Shown piece by piece: positions 45,839-54,655 of a DNA stretch of 64,000 nt. Source of the stretch: Competibacter sp963695105 (GTDB taxonomy: Bacteria; Pseudomonadota; Gammaproteobacteria; Competibacterales; Competibacteraceae); assembly GCA_963695105.1 (NCBI GenBank), contig CAVOGC010000055.1:186001-250000 (forward strand), in the 5' to 3' direction. The position numbers and the translations under genes were made by a program. Each line of letters opens with the position of its first letter. The first letter of the stretch is position 1. The notes under the pieces are model-generated. The model saw only the letters and a program-made list of their open reading frames with translations, made no database searches and was not told where the DNA came from.

Positions 45839-46585
45839 TCATTCCAGCCAAATCAAACTCGCCATCCGTCCGGTGTGTTGTTCCCGGCGATAGGAAAAAA
45901 ACCGCTCCGACTCGCTGAACGTGCAGAACTCCCCACCGTAAACCGCCGAAATCCCCAAACCGCGCAACTGTCGCCGCGCCAATTCATAAATATCCGCCAG
46001 CCAGCGCCCGGCCGGCGAGGGTCGAAAACAGGCGGCACTGTCCGCATCCAGCGCCAGGAAGGCCGCGCGCACTTCCTCCCCCACCTCGAAGGCATCGGGA
46101 CCGATCGCCGGTCCCAGCCAGGCCAGCAGTTCCGCCGGCGGCACACCCATCCGCGCCACGGTCGCCGCAATCACCCCGCCCGCCAGTCCGCGCCAGCCGG
46201 CGTGGGCCGCCGCAACCACCGTCCCGGCCCGGTCGCACAGCAACACCGGCAAGCAATCGGCGGTCATCACCACGCAAGGCCGGCCCGGCGCGCGGGTCCA
46301 GGCCGCGTCGGCGACGACCGGCGCGCTCACCGTTTCCGCCGCGACTGCATGAATCCCGTGGACCTGTTCCAGCCAAGCCGGTTCGGCGGGAAAACCGACC
46401 GCCGCCGCCAGCCGTCGCCGATTTTCGGCGACGCAAACCGGATCGTCGCCGACGTGCCCGGCCAGATTCAGACGGACATACGGCGGTGGGCTGACGCCAC
46501 CGCGCCGGGTGGTGCTGACCGCGCGCACTCGGACGGGCGCGGGCCAGTCGGGCACAAGCAGATGTTCGGGGAGGAGTTCATTCAT
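45839..46585 (-). CDS. pgeF: PgeF (YfiH), peptidoglycan editing factor / laccase-domain protein
   Basis: The 248-residue protein of the multicopper-like YfiH family has the TTRRGGVSPPPY segment, a ADCLPVLL region, the HAGWRGL motif and later Cys/His residues that bind metal. In Escherichia coli it removes wrongly built UDP-MurNAc-L-Ser precursors. It overlaps rluD by 8 bp, the usual arrangement. An ATG at 46600 is an alternative start. Confidence 0.92.
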   Translation of the reverse strand: MNELLPEHLLVPDWPAPVRVRAVSTTRRGGVSPPPYVRLNLAGHVGDDPVCVAENRRRLAAAVGFPAEPAWLEQVHGIHAVAAETVSAPVVADAAWTRAPGRPCVVMTADCLPVLLCDRAGTVVAAAHAGWRGLAGGVIAATVARMGVPPAELLAWLGPAIGPDAFEVGEEVRAAFLALDADSAACFRPSPAGRWLADIYELARRQLRGLGISAVYGGEFCTFSESERFFSYRREQHTGRMASLIWLE

Positions 46586-47540
46586 GTCGGGGAGCCGCAT
46601 CTTCGCCGAGCGCTCCCAGCAAACCCGCCAGATCGGCGGGGATCTCCGCCCGCCACTCCAGCCGCTCGCCGGTCACTGGATGAGTGAATGCCAGCCGCTC
46701 CGCGTGCAGGGCCTGCCGGTGGAAGTTCTGGATCGCCGCGAGGCAGGCCGGCGAAGCGTCCGGCGGAACTCGCGGTCGCCCGCCGTAGACCAGGTCGCCC
46801 AGCAACGGAAAACGGATGTGGGCCATGTGGACCCGGATCTGATGGGTACGACCAGTTTCCAGTTTGACCCGCAACAGGGCGTGGGCGCGGAAGCGGCGCC
46901 GCACCCGGTAATGCGTCACCGCCGGCTTGCCGCCCAGCGTCACCGCCATGCGCTGGCGATCCACCGGATGGCGGCCCACCGGCGCGTCCACCGTTCCGCC
47001 CGCCACCGGCACGCCGTTGACCACCGCCAGATACTCCCGCTCGATAGCCCGCGCCTGCATCCGCGCGACCAGCGCGGTGTGCGCCCGCAGGCTGCGCGCC
47101 ACCACCAGCAGACCGCTGGTGTCCTTATCCAGCCGATGCACCAAACCGGCGCGCGGCAGCGCCGCCAGTTCCGGCGCGCGATGCAGCAGGGCATTGACCA
47201 GCGTGCCGTCGCGGTTGCCGGCGGCTGGATGCGCCACCAGCCCGGCCGGTTTGTCGATCACCAGCAGATCGCTGTCCTCGTACAGCACAACCAGCGGAAT
47301 CGCCTGGGGCAGCGCGGTGGTTTCAATTTCGAATTCCAGATCGCCGCTCACGGTTTCCCCGCCGGCGACCGGGTCGCGCGGCCGGCGAACGGCGCCGTCC
47401 ACTCGCAACCGGCCGGCTTTGAGCCACTGTTGCAGGCGGTTGCGCGAATAGATCGGCAACAACTCGGCCAGCGCCTGATCCAGCCGCATCCCGGCGCAGG
47501 TGAGGGGAATCTGGCAGTCGATCCGTTCGGTCGGGGGCAT
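46578..47540 (-). CDS. rluD: RluD, 23S rRNA pseudouridine synthase
   Basis: RluD makes pseudouridines 1911, 1915 and 1917 in helix 69 of 23S rRNA. The 320-residue protein has an S4 RNA-binding domain (RLDQALAELLPIYSRNRLQQ-like, here residues ~17-75) and the catalytic HRLDKDTSGLLVVA motif. The ATG at 47540 gives normal length. It is divergent from bamD, as in many gammaproteobacteria. Confidence 0.93.
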   Translation of the reverse strand: MPPTERIDCQIPLTCAGMRLDQALAELLPIYSRNRLQQWLKAGRLRVDGAVRRPRDPVAGGETVSGDLEFEIETTALPQAIPLVVLYEDSDLLVIDKPAGLVAHPAAGNRDGTLVNALLHRAPELAALPRAGLVHRLDKDTSGLLVVARSLRAHTALVARMQARAIEREYLAVVNGVPVAGGTVDAPVGRHPVDRQRMAVTLGGKPAVTHYRVRRRFRAHALLRVKLETGRTHQIRVHMAHIRFPLLGDLVYGGRPRVPPDASPACLAAIQNFHRQALHAERLAFTHPVTGERLEWRAEIPADLAGLLGALGEDAAPRHE

Positions 47541-47610
47541 GATGGCTTTTGGCGGCTCGGGGGTTATACTCACTTTGATCACGCATTCTACTCCCGACAA
47601 CCGCCGCTCC

Positions 47611-48414
47611 ATGCCATTATCCATGCGCCGCATATCAAAACTGCTTCTCGCCGGTCCGCTCGTGGCCGTGCTATTGGCCGGCTGCTCGCTGCTGCCGGAA
47701 AAGATCGACGAAACCCAGGGCTGGTCGGTCCAACAGCTCTATAGCGAAGCCAAGGACTCCATGAGTTCGGGTAACTACAAGACCGCCATCGAGTATCTGG
47801 ACAAGATCCAGGCCCGCTATCCGTTCGGCCGTTACGCCCAGCAGGCCCAGATCGACACCATTTATTGCCAATACAAGGACAACGAGCCGGATGCCACCAT
47901 TGCCGCCGCCGACCGCTTCATCAAGGCCAACCCGCGGCATCCCTATGTCGATTACGCCTATTACATGAAGGGCCTGGCGAACTTCAACCGCAGCAACAGC
48001 CTGCTGGAAAGGCTTGCGCCCACCGACCGCGACAAGACCGACACCAACACCGCCCGTCAGGCTTATAGCGATTTCGCCGAACTGGCCCGCAAGTTCCCCG
48101 ACAGCAAGTACGCCGAGGACGCCCGCCAGCGCATGCTGTTCCTGCACAACAGCCTGGCGGCTTACGAAGTCAACGTGGCCGACTATTACCTGCGGCGGGG
48201 CGCCTATGTCGCCGCGCTCAACCGCGCCACCTACGTGCTGGAAACCTACGCGCGCACCCCGGCCACCGAGGATGCGCTCAGCATCATGACTCAGGCTTAC
48301 ATCAAGATGGACATGCCACAATTGGCCAACGACAGTCTGCGGGTGCTGGAGCGCAACTACCCGCAATCTCCGGAACTACCGAAGTTGAACGCGCTGGTTA
48401 AGGGCGCCGGCTGA
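47611..48414 (+). CDS. bamD: BamD, outer-membrane protein assembly lipoprotein
   Basis: BamD is the essential TPR lipoprotein of the BAM complex. The 267-residue precursor has a lipobox (LLAGCS, Cys ~25), a W-containing start of the mature part and TPR-type helices (LYSEAKDSMSSGNYKTAIEY, RYPFGRYAQQAQ, KANPRHPYVDYAYYMKGL). A TATACT box lies ~40 bp upstream. The start may be 47611 or 47623. Confidence 0.95.
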   Translation: MPLSMRRISKLLLAGPLVAVLLAGCSLLPEKIDETQGWSVQQLYSEAKDSMSSGNYKTAIEYLDKIQARYPFGRYAQQAQIDTIYCQYKDNEPDATIAAADRFIKANPRHPYVDYAYYMKGLANFNRSNSLLERLAPTDRDKTDTNTARQAYSDFAELARKFPDSKYAEDARQRMLFLHNSLAAYEVNVADYYLRRGAYVAALNRATYVLETYARTPATEDALSIMTQAYIKMDMPQLANDSLRVLERNYPQSPELPKLNALVKGAG

Positions 48415-48513
48415 ACGATCCGTCTTTCCCCTCATCCCTGTCGCTGCTCTGCGGGGGAGGGTGTTTTCAACGCCTCCGAACGATGTCTGCTCGATTGCCG
48501 AGAGGGTCGCGCC

Positions 48514-49035
48514 ATGTGGGATTTCTTTGAAACCGTCCGCCACCGCCATTCGGTTCGCAAGTACCAGCCGGACATGCCGGTCGAAACCGAAAAGCTGCAT
48601 GCCATTCTGGAAATGGCCTGCGCCGCGCCCTCGGCCGGCGATTTGCAGTCTTACCGCATCGTGGTCGTGTGCGACCCGGCCGAACGGGAAGCGCTGGCCC
48701 AGGCCGCACACGGGCAAACTTTTATCGCCGAGGCGCCGGCCTGCCTGGTGTTCTGCGCCGACCCGGCTCGCTCGGCCACGGCCTTCGGCGAGCGCGGCGC
48801 GGCGCTGTACGCCCTGCAGGACACCACCATCGCCGCCGCCTACGCGCAACTGGCCATCGTCGCCGCCGGTATGGGCTCCATTTGGATCGGTTACTTCGAG
48901 GAAGAGCGCATCCGCGAGATCCTGCAACTGGAAGCGGGGCTGACACCGCTTGCCCTGCTGAGCCTGGGCTATCCGGCTGAGCTGCCGGAACCCAGCCCAC
49001 GGCGGCGGCTGGACGAAGTGGTGGCGTGGCGGTAG
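48514..49035 (+). CDS. Nitroreductase family protein
   Basis: The 173-residue FMN-dependent protein has RHSVRKYQPDMPV at the start, a CAAPSAGDLQSYRIVVV region and AAYAQLAIVAAGMGSIWIGYF, the conserved blocks of the nitroreductase superfamily. The substrate is unknown. GAGAGG lies 8 bases before the ATG. Confidence 0.9.
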   Translation: MWDFFETVRHRHSVRKYQPDMPVETEKLHAILEMACAAPSAGDLQSYRIVVVCDPAEREALAQAAHGQTFIAEAPACLVFCADPARSATAFGERGAALYALQDTTIAAAYAQLAIVAAGMGSIWIGYFEEERIREILQLEAGLTPLALLSLGYPAELPEPSPRRRLDEVVAWR

Positions 49036-49102
49036 CCCGCCCCCGTCAGGGTGACCGCCGCAAGGCGCAAATACTCTGTTTCACTCTCAAGGTTTATCCA
49101 GG

Positions 49103-49846
49103 CTACACCGCCTGACCCCGCGCGGCGATGATCCGCAAGCCGGTGAAGATCAAATCCGGTTCCAGTCGATACTCAGCCCGCAAGTGGGGCAACACGGTTT
49201 CCGCGGCGCCGCCGGTCAGCAGGCGCACCCCGACACCGTGCTCGGCGATCATCCGCTCGGTGATACCGTCTATCGCCGAGGCGACCGCATACACCGCTCC
49301 ACCCCAAACGCAGTCGCGGGTGCTCTGGCCGAACAACCGCGCTTCTCCCGTCTCCGGGGGAATCTGCCGGGTTTCCCGATACAACACTTCGCGCATCAGC
49401 CGCATTCCCGGAATGATCACCCCGCCCAGATGCCGGCCATCCGCCGCCAAGGCATCGATGGTGAGCGCCGTACCGCAATCCACCACGTAACAGCTCCGGT
49501 CGGTCAGCGCCCGCGCGGCGATCATCGCCACCCAGCGATCCGCGCCCATTCGTTCCGGCTCGGCGTAGGAATTGCGAATGCCGCAGGCCGCCGCCGTCGA
49601 AACCGCGAACTCCGTCTCAACTCCCCAGCATTGACCGATCCATTCCGCCAGCCCGGCACGGGCCTCGGGTCCGGCCACGCTGACGATCATCACTCGCGCC
49701 GGCCGCGGCAAATCCGCCCACAGTCGAGCCGCGAGTTCGGTCCAGCTTTCCTCGCCGCGGCTGGCCTGACCGCGCCGCTGCAACTCGCCTCCCTCACAGG
49801 TCACCCACTTGACCCGGCTGTTGCCGACATCCGCCAGCAGAATCAC
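49103..49846 (-). CDS. coaX: CoaX, type III pantothenate kinase
   Basis: CoaX catalyses the first step of coenzyme A synthesis. The 247-residue protein has DVGNSRVKW (phosphate loop), PERMGADRWVAM and DCGTALTID, the motifs of the type III, ASKHA-fold enzyme. The GTG at 49846 overlaps the birA stop as GTGA, an arrangement common in proteobacteria. Confidence 0.94.
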   Translation of the reverse strand: MILLADVGNSRVKWVTCEGGELQRRGQASRGEESWTELAARLWADLPRPARVMIVSVAGPEARAGLAEWIGQCWGVETEFAVSTAAACGIRNSYAEPERMGADRWVAMIAARALTDRSCYVVDCGTALTIDALAADGRHLGGVIIPGMRLMREVLYRETRQIPPETGEARLFGQSTRDCVWGGAVYAVASAIDGITERMIAEHGVGVRLLTGGAAETVLPHLRAEYRLEPDLIFTGLRIIAARGQAV

Positions 49847-50832
49847 GGTTCGAGCCTCAAGCTGATTTCTCCGCCCAGATAGGCGTTGACCCGGCCGTCT
49901 GCGCTTTCCAGCAACAACGCGCCGCTTGCGTCCACCCCACGCACGACACCAGTCACGGCGGCATTCGGCAAGTGCAGCCGCACCCGACGGCCGACGGTCA
50001 GATCGAAGCATGTCCATTCCTCGGCCAGACCGGCAAAGCCGCCCTGCTCGAATCGATCAAAGATCTCCACCAATTCATTGATCAACAGCGCGGCCAAGCG
50101 ATTGCGAGACACCCCTTCCGCGCCCAGAATCTCCCGCAAATCGACCCAGGGCTGATCGATGGCCAGCGCCGCCTGTCGCGGCAGGGCCACGTTCAGACCG
50201 ATGCCGGCCACGACGTGCAGGGTTCCCGCGCTGGAACCGGATTCCAGCAGGATGCCGCCCAGCTTGCGTTCCCGCCACAGCACATCGTTCGGCCACTTCA
50301 GCCCGACGTCCACCACGCCCAGCGCCCGCAGGGTCCGGGCCACGGCGATGCCGGTCGCCAGACTCAAGCCGCTCAGCGCCGCCGGCTCCCCGTCAAACCG
50401 CCACAGCAGCGAAGCGAACAGGCCGGCGCCGAACGGCGAAACCCAGGAACGCCCCTGACGGCCCCGCCCCGCGTGCTGCCGCTCGGCCAGACAAACCGCG
50501 CCACCCGGCCATTCCTCACCGGCCTTGGCCAGTAAATAGGCGTTGGTGGAATCCAGCAGCGGATATATCTCCAGCCGGCTCAACCGGGTCCGGGCGTCGT
50601 CGCTCAAGCCGGCGGCGATCCGTTTGCGGTCGAGCAGTTCCAGCGGTTCCGCCAGACAGTAACCACCGCCCGGCAACACCCGCGGCTCCAGACCCAGATC
50701 CCGCAAGGCGTGCGCCGCTTGCGCCAGCGTTGCCGGCTCCACCACCAGGCGTTCGATGAGCTCCCGTTCGGCGTGCGCCGCGCCATCCGCCAGAACCGCC
50801 AGCAGCGCCTGTTCGAGTTCCGTATCCGTCAT
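49843..50832 (-). CDS. birA: BirA, biotin-protein ligase and biotin repressor
   Basis: The 329-residue protein has an N-terminal winged-helix domain (residues ~1-65), a central catalytic domain with the biotinyl-AMP loop GRGRQGRSW and the KWPNDV motif, and a C-terminal SH3-like domain. The helix-turn-helix indicates it can also act as the bio operon repressor. It is followed by coaX with translational coupling. Confidence 0.94.
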   Translation of the reverse strand: MTDTELEQALLAVLADGAAHAERELIERLVVEPATLAQAAHALRDLGLEPRVLPGGGYCLAEPLELLDRKRIAAGLSDDARTRLSRLEIYPLLDSTNAYLLAKAGEEWPGGAVCLAERQHAGRGRQGRSWVSPFGAGLFASLLWRFDGEPAALSGLSLATGIAVARTLRALGVVDVGLKWPNDVLWRERKLGGILLESGSSAGTLHVVAGIGLNVALPRQAALAIDQPWVDLREILGAEGVSRNRLAALLINELVEIFDRFEQGGFAGLAEEWTCFDLTVGRRVRLHLPNAAVTGVVRGVDASGALLLESADGRVNAYLGGEISLRLEP

Positions 50833-50877
50833 GGTTCAGCCGCCTGTCGCCTCATGATCGCCCTCAATGCCGCAACG

Positions 50878-50917
50878 AAAAGCCGCCTTGCCCGGCGAGG
50901 AGAAAGGCGGCGGTTTT
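50878..50917 (-). terminator. Intrinsic terminator of the cco cluster
   Basis: GCCGCCTT and AAGGCGGC form an 8-bp stem flanked by four T residues on either strand; on the minus strand it closes the cco transcript about 60 bp after the microprotein gene and before birA. Confidence 0.65.
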
Positions 50918-50974
50918 GCGGGCTATCCGAACGGCTCGCGCGGCGCGCCGTTCAGGGGAAAAATCGCGGAAGAT

Positions 50975-51076
50975 TTAGAACAGAGTGCTCCAGGGCACGA
51001 CCGACAGAAAGCTCAGCCAGGAGACGATCAGCAGCGCGATGATAATGATGAGCGGGAAATTCTGAAAGGTAAACAT
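50975..51076 (-). CDS. 33-residue single-span microprotein after ccoS
   Basis: A 34-codon frame starts with ATG at 51076, 7 bases after a GGAG ribosome site, and encodes a short N-terminus, one membrane span (residues ~9-27) and a VVPWSTLF tail. It lies 46 bp after ccoS and just before the terminator. Size and topology resemble small auxiliary subunits of terminal oxidases (CcoM, CydX-like), but I see no clear sequence match. It is too short for usual gene finders. Confidence 0.6.
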   Translation of the reverse strand: MFTFQNFPLIIIIALLIVSWLSFLSVVPWSTLF

Positions 51077-51122
51077 CGTTATTCTCCTTACGGTTTCTAT
51101 TGAAATACTAAATCAATTCCAT

Positions 51123-51320
51123 CTATTCATTCAAGGATTTATCAGGATCCCGCCGAGGATGGCAAGGAGGGATGCGCGGGTCGTCGTCGTCCATCAGGAT
51201 GCGGTGGGCCGGCCCTTCCAGATCGTCGAACTGCCCGGTCCGGACCGCCCACAAAAAGGCCCACAACGCCACGCCGATCACCCCCAGGGCCATCGGAATC
51301 AACAGATACAGGATTCGCAT
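51123..51320 (-). CDS. ccoS: CcoS, cbb3 oxidase maturation protein
   Basis: A 65-residue protein with one N-terminal membrane span and the conserved GQFDDLEGPAHRILMDDD segment of the CcoS family, required for putting cofactors into cbb3 oxidase. It follows ccoI by 18 bp. Confidence 0.92.
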   Translation of the reverse strand: MRILYLLIPMALGVIGVALWAFLWAVRTGQFDDLEGPAHRILMDDDDPRIPPCHPRRDPDKSLNE

Positions 51321-51338
51321 GACGCCATCCTTCTCCTC

Positions 51339-53795
51339 TCAGGATTGCCGAAGCCGCAGTGCGTTCACCACCACCAGCAGCGAACTGAACGACATGCCGA
51401 GCGCCGACATCCAGGGCGTCAGCCAGCCGCCGGCCGCCAGCGGCAGCGCTATCAGATTGTACCCGATCGCCCAGGCGAAATTCTCCCGCATGATCGTCAG
51501 GGTTCGCCGCGCCGTATCCACGCCGCGCACCAGATGTTCGAGCCGTTCCGACAGCAAAATCATATCCGCCGTGGCATGAGCCAGTTGCGTGCCGCTGCCC
51601 ATTGCCAGCGACACCTGGGCCGCCGCCAACACCGGGGTGTCGTTGACGCCGTCGCCCACCATCGCCGCCACTGCGCCCTGACGTTGCAGCTCCCGCAACC
51701 GTTCCAATTTATCCCGAGGGGAAAGTCCGCCCGTCGCCTCGGCGATACCGGCCTCGCGGGCGACATGGGCCACGGCCTCTGGCCGGTCGCCGCTCAGCAG
51801 CAATACCCGCAACCCGCGCGCCTGCAAGTCCGCCACCGCCTCCGCCGCGCCGGGCCGCAGCGTATCGCTCAACTGGAACCAGGCCAGCAGTCCCGTGTCG
51901 TCACCCAGCGCCACCCAGGTGCTGGCGGCGTCGAGATCGGCGCGCCCGGCGACCGCCGCGCCGCTCAATCCGGCCGCGAACCCAGCACGACCCACGCGGT
52001 AGCAGCGGCCCTCGATCCAGCCCTCGACCCCGTCGCCCGGACTGTTGCGCAGGCCCGTGGCGGTCGGCGCCGCGGGGTCGGCTGCTTCCGCCAGGGCGCG
52101 ACCGACCGGATGTTCGGAACCGCGCTCCAGCGCCGCCGCCAACGCCAGACAGCGCCGCGCCTCCAGGCCACTTTCCGGTTCGACCGCCGCGACCCGCGGC
52201 CGGCCGTAGGTCAGGGTGCCGGTCTTGTCGAAAATCACCATCGTGGCTCGCGCCAGCGTTTCCAGCGCATGCCCGCGAGTGGTCAGCACACCCAATCGGG
52301 TCAATGCGCCGGTCGCGGCCACGATAGCGGTCGGGGTGGCCAGCGACAAGGCGCAGGGACAGGTCACCACCAGCACCGACAAGGTAATGCGAAAGGCGGT
52401 ATCGAAATCGCTCAGCGCCCACCAGACCAGCAACACCGTCGCCGCCACCCCCAGCAGCGCGGCGACGAACCAGGCGGCGATGCGGTCAGCCAGCAGCGCC
52501 AGTCGCGGCTTTTCGCTCTGGGCGCGGTCCAGCAGCCGGACGATGGCCGATAGCACGGTCTCGGCGCCGACTTTCTCGATTCGCATCACCAGCGGGCTTT
52601 CCACGTTGATCGAACCGCCGATCAGCGCGTCGCCGTGCTGGCGGGATAGCGGCAGGCTCTCGCCGGTCAACAGCGATTCGTCCACGCTGCTGGCCCCCTC
52701 TTCTATCCGCCCGTCGGCCGGAATGGTTTCGCCCGGCCGCACCAGCACCCGATCGCCGGGCGCCAGTTCCGCAACCGGCACCACCTGCTCGACGCCATCG
52801 GTATCCAGCCGGGTGGCGCTGGCCGGCAGCATCCGCACCAGCGCCTCGGAAATCTGTCCCGCCCGGTGGCGGGCGGTCATTTCCAGAAACCGGCCGGCCA
52901 GCAGAAAAAATACGAACATCGTCACCGAGTCGTAGTAGACCTCGCCGTTGCCTTGCCAGGTGTGCCAGACGCTGGCGACGAAGGCGGCGAACACCGCCAG
53001 CGATACCGGCACGTCCATGCCGAGTTGCCGGCGGCGCAAATCGCGCCAGGCGGCGTCGAAAAACGGCCGCGCGGAGTAGGCCACCACCGGCACGGCCAGG
53101 ACCAGGCAAATCCAGCGGAGAAAATCGCGAGTCCAGACTTCCATCCCCTGGTATTCGCCGACGTACAAACCCACCGCCAGCATCATCACCTGCATCGAAC
53201 CCAGACCGGCCACCGCCAGCCGCCGCAAGGCCACGGCGCGCTCGCGTTTCTGCAACGCCTCCTGCCGGCTGGGATCGAAGGGATGAGCGATGTAACCGAT
53301 GGCGGCGATGGCGGCCAGAACCTGACTGAGCTTGACTTGGCGCTCGTCCCAGCAGAGCTGGGCGCGATGGGTGGAGTAGTTGACCCGAAACTCCAGCACG
53401 CCGGGCAGGGCGTTGACGTGGCGCTCGTTGAGCCAGACGCAGGCGGCGCAGACGATGCCTTCCAGAATCAGCGCGGCCTCGCGGGTATGCTCGCCGCCGG
53501 CGCGAACGAAGCTTTTCTGCAAATCCGGCCGGTCGTACAACTCCAGCCCGCGCAACGGCTCTGGAATCAGATCTTCCGGTCGGCGCGAAGGCGTGGTGCG
53601 ATGGCGGTAAAAGTCGGTCAGGCCAGCGGCCACGATAGCCTCCGCGACCGCTTCGCAACCCTGGCAACACATCGGCTGGCGGCGGCCATCGATCACCACG
53701 GCATGGCTCGCGCCCGACGGCGCCGGCAAACCGCAGTGGAAACAGGCGGTTTCGGCAGCGCGGTCTGGCGCGAGCGACTCGGCGATTACGGACAT
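51339..53795 (-). CDS. ccoI: CcoI, copper-transporting P1B-type ATPase
   Basis: The 818-residue ATPase exports copper for cbb3 oxidase assembly. It has a Cys-rich N-terminus (CFHCG, CCQGC), a heavy-metal domain with CAAC, eight membrane spans, the CPC metal motif in span 6, the phosphorylation motif DKTGTLT and a GDGVND hinge. This is the FixI/CcoI pattern rather than the CopA export pump. It sits between ccoH and ccoS. Confidence 0.94.
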   Translation of the reverse strand: MSVIAESLAPDRAAETACFHCGLPAPSGASHAVVIDGRRQPMCCQGCEAVAEAIVAAGLTDFYRHRTTPSRRPEDLIPEPLRGLELYDRPDLQKSFVRAGGEHTREAALILEGIVCAACVWLNERHVNALPGVLEFRVNYSTHRAQLCWDERQVKLSQVLAAIAAIGYIAHPFDPSRQEALQKRERAVALRRLAVAGLGSMQVMMLAVGLYVGEYQGMEVWTRDFLRWICLVLAVPVVAYSARPFFDAAWRDLRRRQLGMDVPVSLAVFAAFVASVWHTWQGNGEVYYDSVTMFVFFLLAGRFLEMTARHRAGQISEALVRMLPASATRLDTDGVEQVVPVAELAPGDRVLVRPGETIPADGRIEEGASSVDESLLTGESLPLSRQHGDALIGGSINVESPLVMRIEKVGAETVLSAIVRLLDRAQSEKPRLALLADRIAAWFVAALLGVAATVLLVWWALSDFDTAFRITLSVLVVTCPCALSLATPTAIVAATGALTRLGVLTTRGHALETLARATMVIFDKTGTLTYGRPRVAAVEPESGLEARRCLALAAALERGSEHPVGRALAEAADPAAPTATGLRNSPGDGVEGWIEGRCYRVGRAGFAAGLSGAAVAGRADLDAASTWVALGDDTGLLAWFQLSDTLRPGAAEAVADLQARGLRVLLLSGDRPEAVAHVAREAGIAEATGGLSPRDKLERLRELQRQGAVAAMVGDGVNDTPVLAAAQVSLAMGSGTQLAHATADMILLSERLEHLVRGVDTARRTLTIMRENFAWAIGYNLIALPLAAGGWLTPWMSALGMSFSSLLVVVNALRLRQS

Positions 53796-53860
53796 CGAGG
53801 GACTATTCGGGTCGTTATGCGGAAAAAGACGATAGGCGATGAGGGATCGGCGCGGCTGGG

Positions 53861-54655
53861 CTAGCGATCCCGCACCCGGGTATTGGCCTGGATTTCGTGC
53901 AGATCCTCTCCCTTGCGGATTTGCAGCACCAAATTCCAGTGGCCGGCGACCGGCAAGCTCACGGGTGCTTCATAAACACCCGGCGCGGTTTCGGTCAGGC
54001 TGAAATCCACATCCAGCGTGCTGGTGGAAGGCCGCAGAAACTGCCCGACCAGGGTCGCGCCGACGACTGGTTCGCCGTCGCGGGTTTGCACCGTGGTCCG
54101 GAACAAAGCGGGTTGGCCGGCGATCGGCTCGTTCATCCAACCCTTGCGAACCTGCCAACCGCGCTGCCGCTGGCGCTCGACCTGCTGCAAGTATTGGTTG
54201 TACAGCGCTTCCTTCTTATGAAAATCGCGCGCGATCACGCCGGGAAACACCGAACTCACCTCGCGCCGGTCGCTGGGCTCGGGAAACAGCCAACCCCAGA
54301 GGGCGGGGTTGAGCCCGCGCTCGGCGACCGAGACGAAAACCGCGCCCGATACCGCCACGAAAACGAAGAACCCGGCGATGGCCGCCGGCCCCCAGTGCAG
54401 ACCCCGGTCGCCGGCGCGGACGCCGAGCAGCATTCCGCAAGCCAGGGAACTGAGCAGATAAATTCCCAGATGGATCGCGAACACATCGCCGCCCGGCCAG
54501 CGGATGACGCCATAGGGCACGTACAGGCCCACCGTCGCCAGCGCCACCACGGCGGCGGCCTGCTTCGCATTCCAGCGCGCGAAGCGGATCAGTCCGAGGT
54601 TGGCGAGTACGATCAGTACCGCGCCAACCGCGAGGCCGAACAACAGATCGCTCAT
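53861..54655 (-). CDS. ccoH: CcoH/FixH-family protein with extra membrane domain
   Basis: The C-terminal ~140 residues are FixH-like (VIARDFHKKEALYNQY and a beta-rich periplasmic part). The N-terminal ~115 residues add about four membrane spans, whereas ordinary CcoH has one and ~160 residues in total. The 264-residue protein therefore looks like a FixH fused to a small polytopic module. It overlaps ccoG as ATGA and precedes ccoI by 65 bp. Confidence 0.87.
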   Translation of the reverse strand: MSDLLFGLAVGAVLIVLANLGLIRFARWNAKQAAAVVALATVGLYVPYGVIRWPGGDVFAIHLGIYLLSSLACGMLLGVRAGDRGLHWGPAAIAGFFVFVAVSGAVFVSVAERGLNPALWGWLFPEPSDRREVSSVFPGVIARDFHKKEALYNQYLQQVERQRQRGWQVRKGWMNEPIAGQPALFRTTVQTRDGEPVVGATLVGQFLRPSTSTLDVDFSLTETAPGVYEAPVSLPVAGHWNLVLQIRKGEDLHEIQANTRVRDR

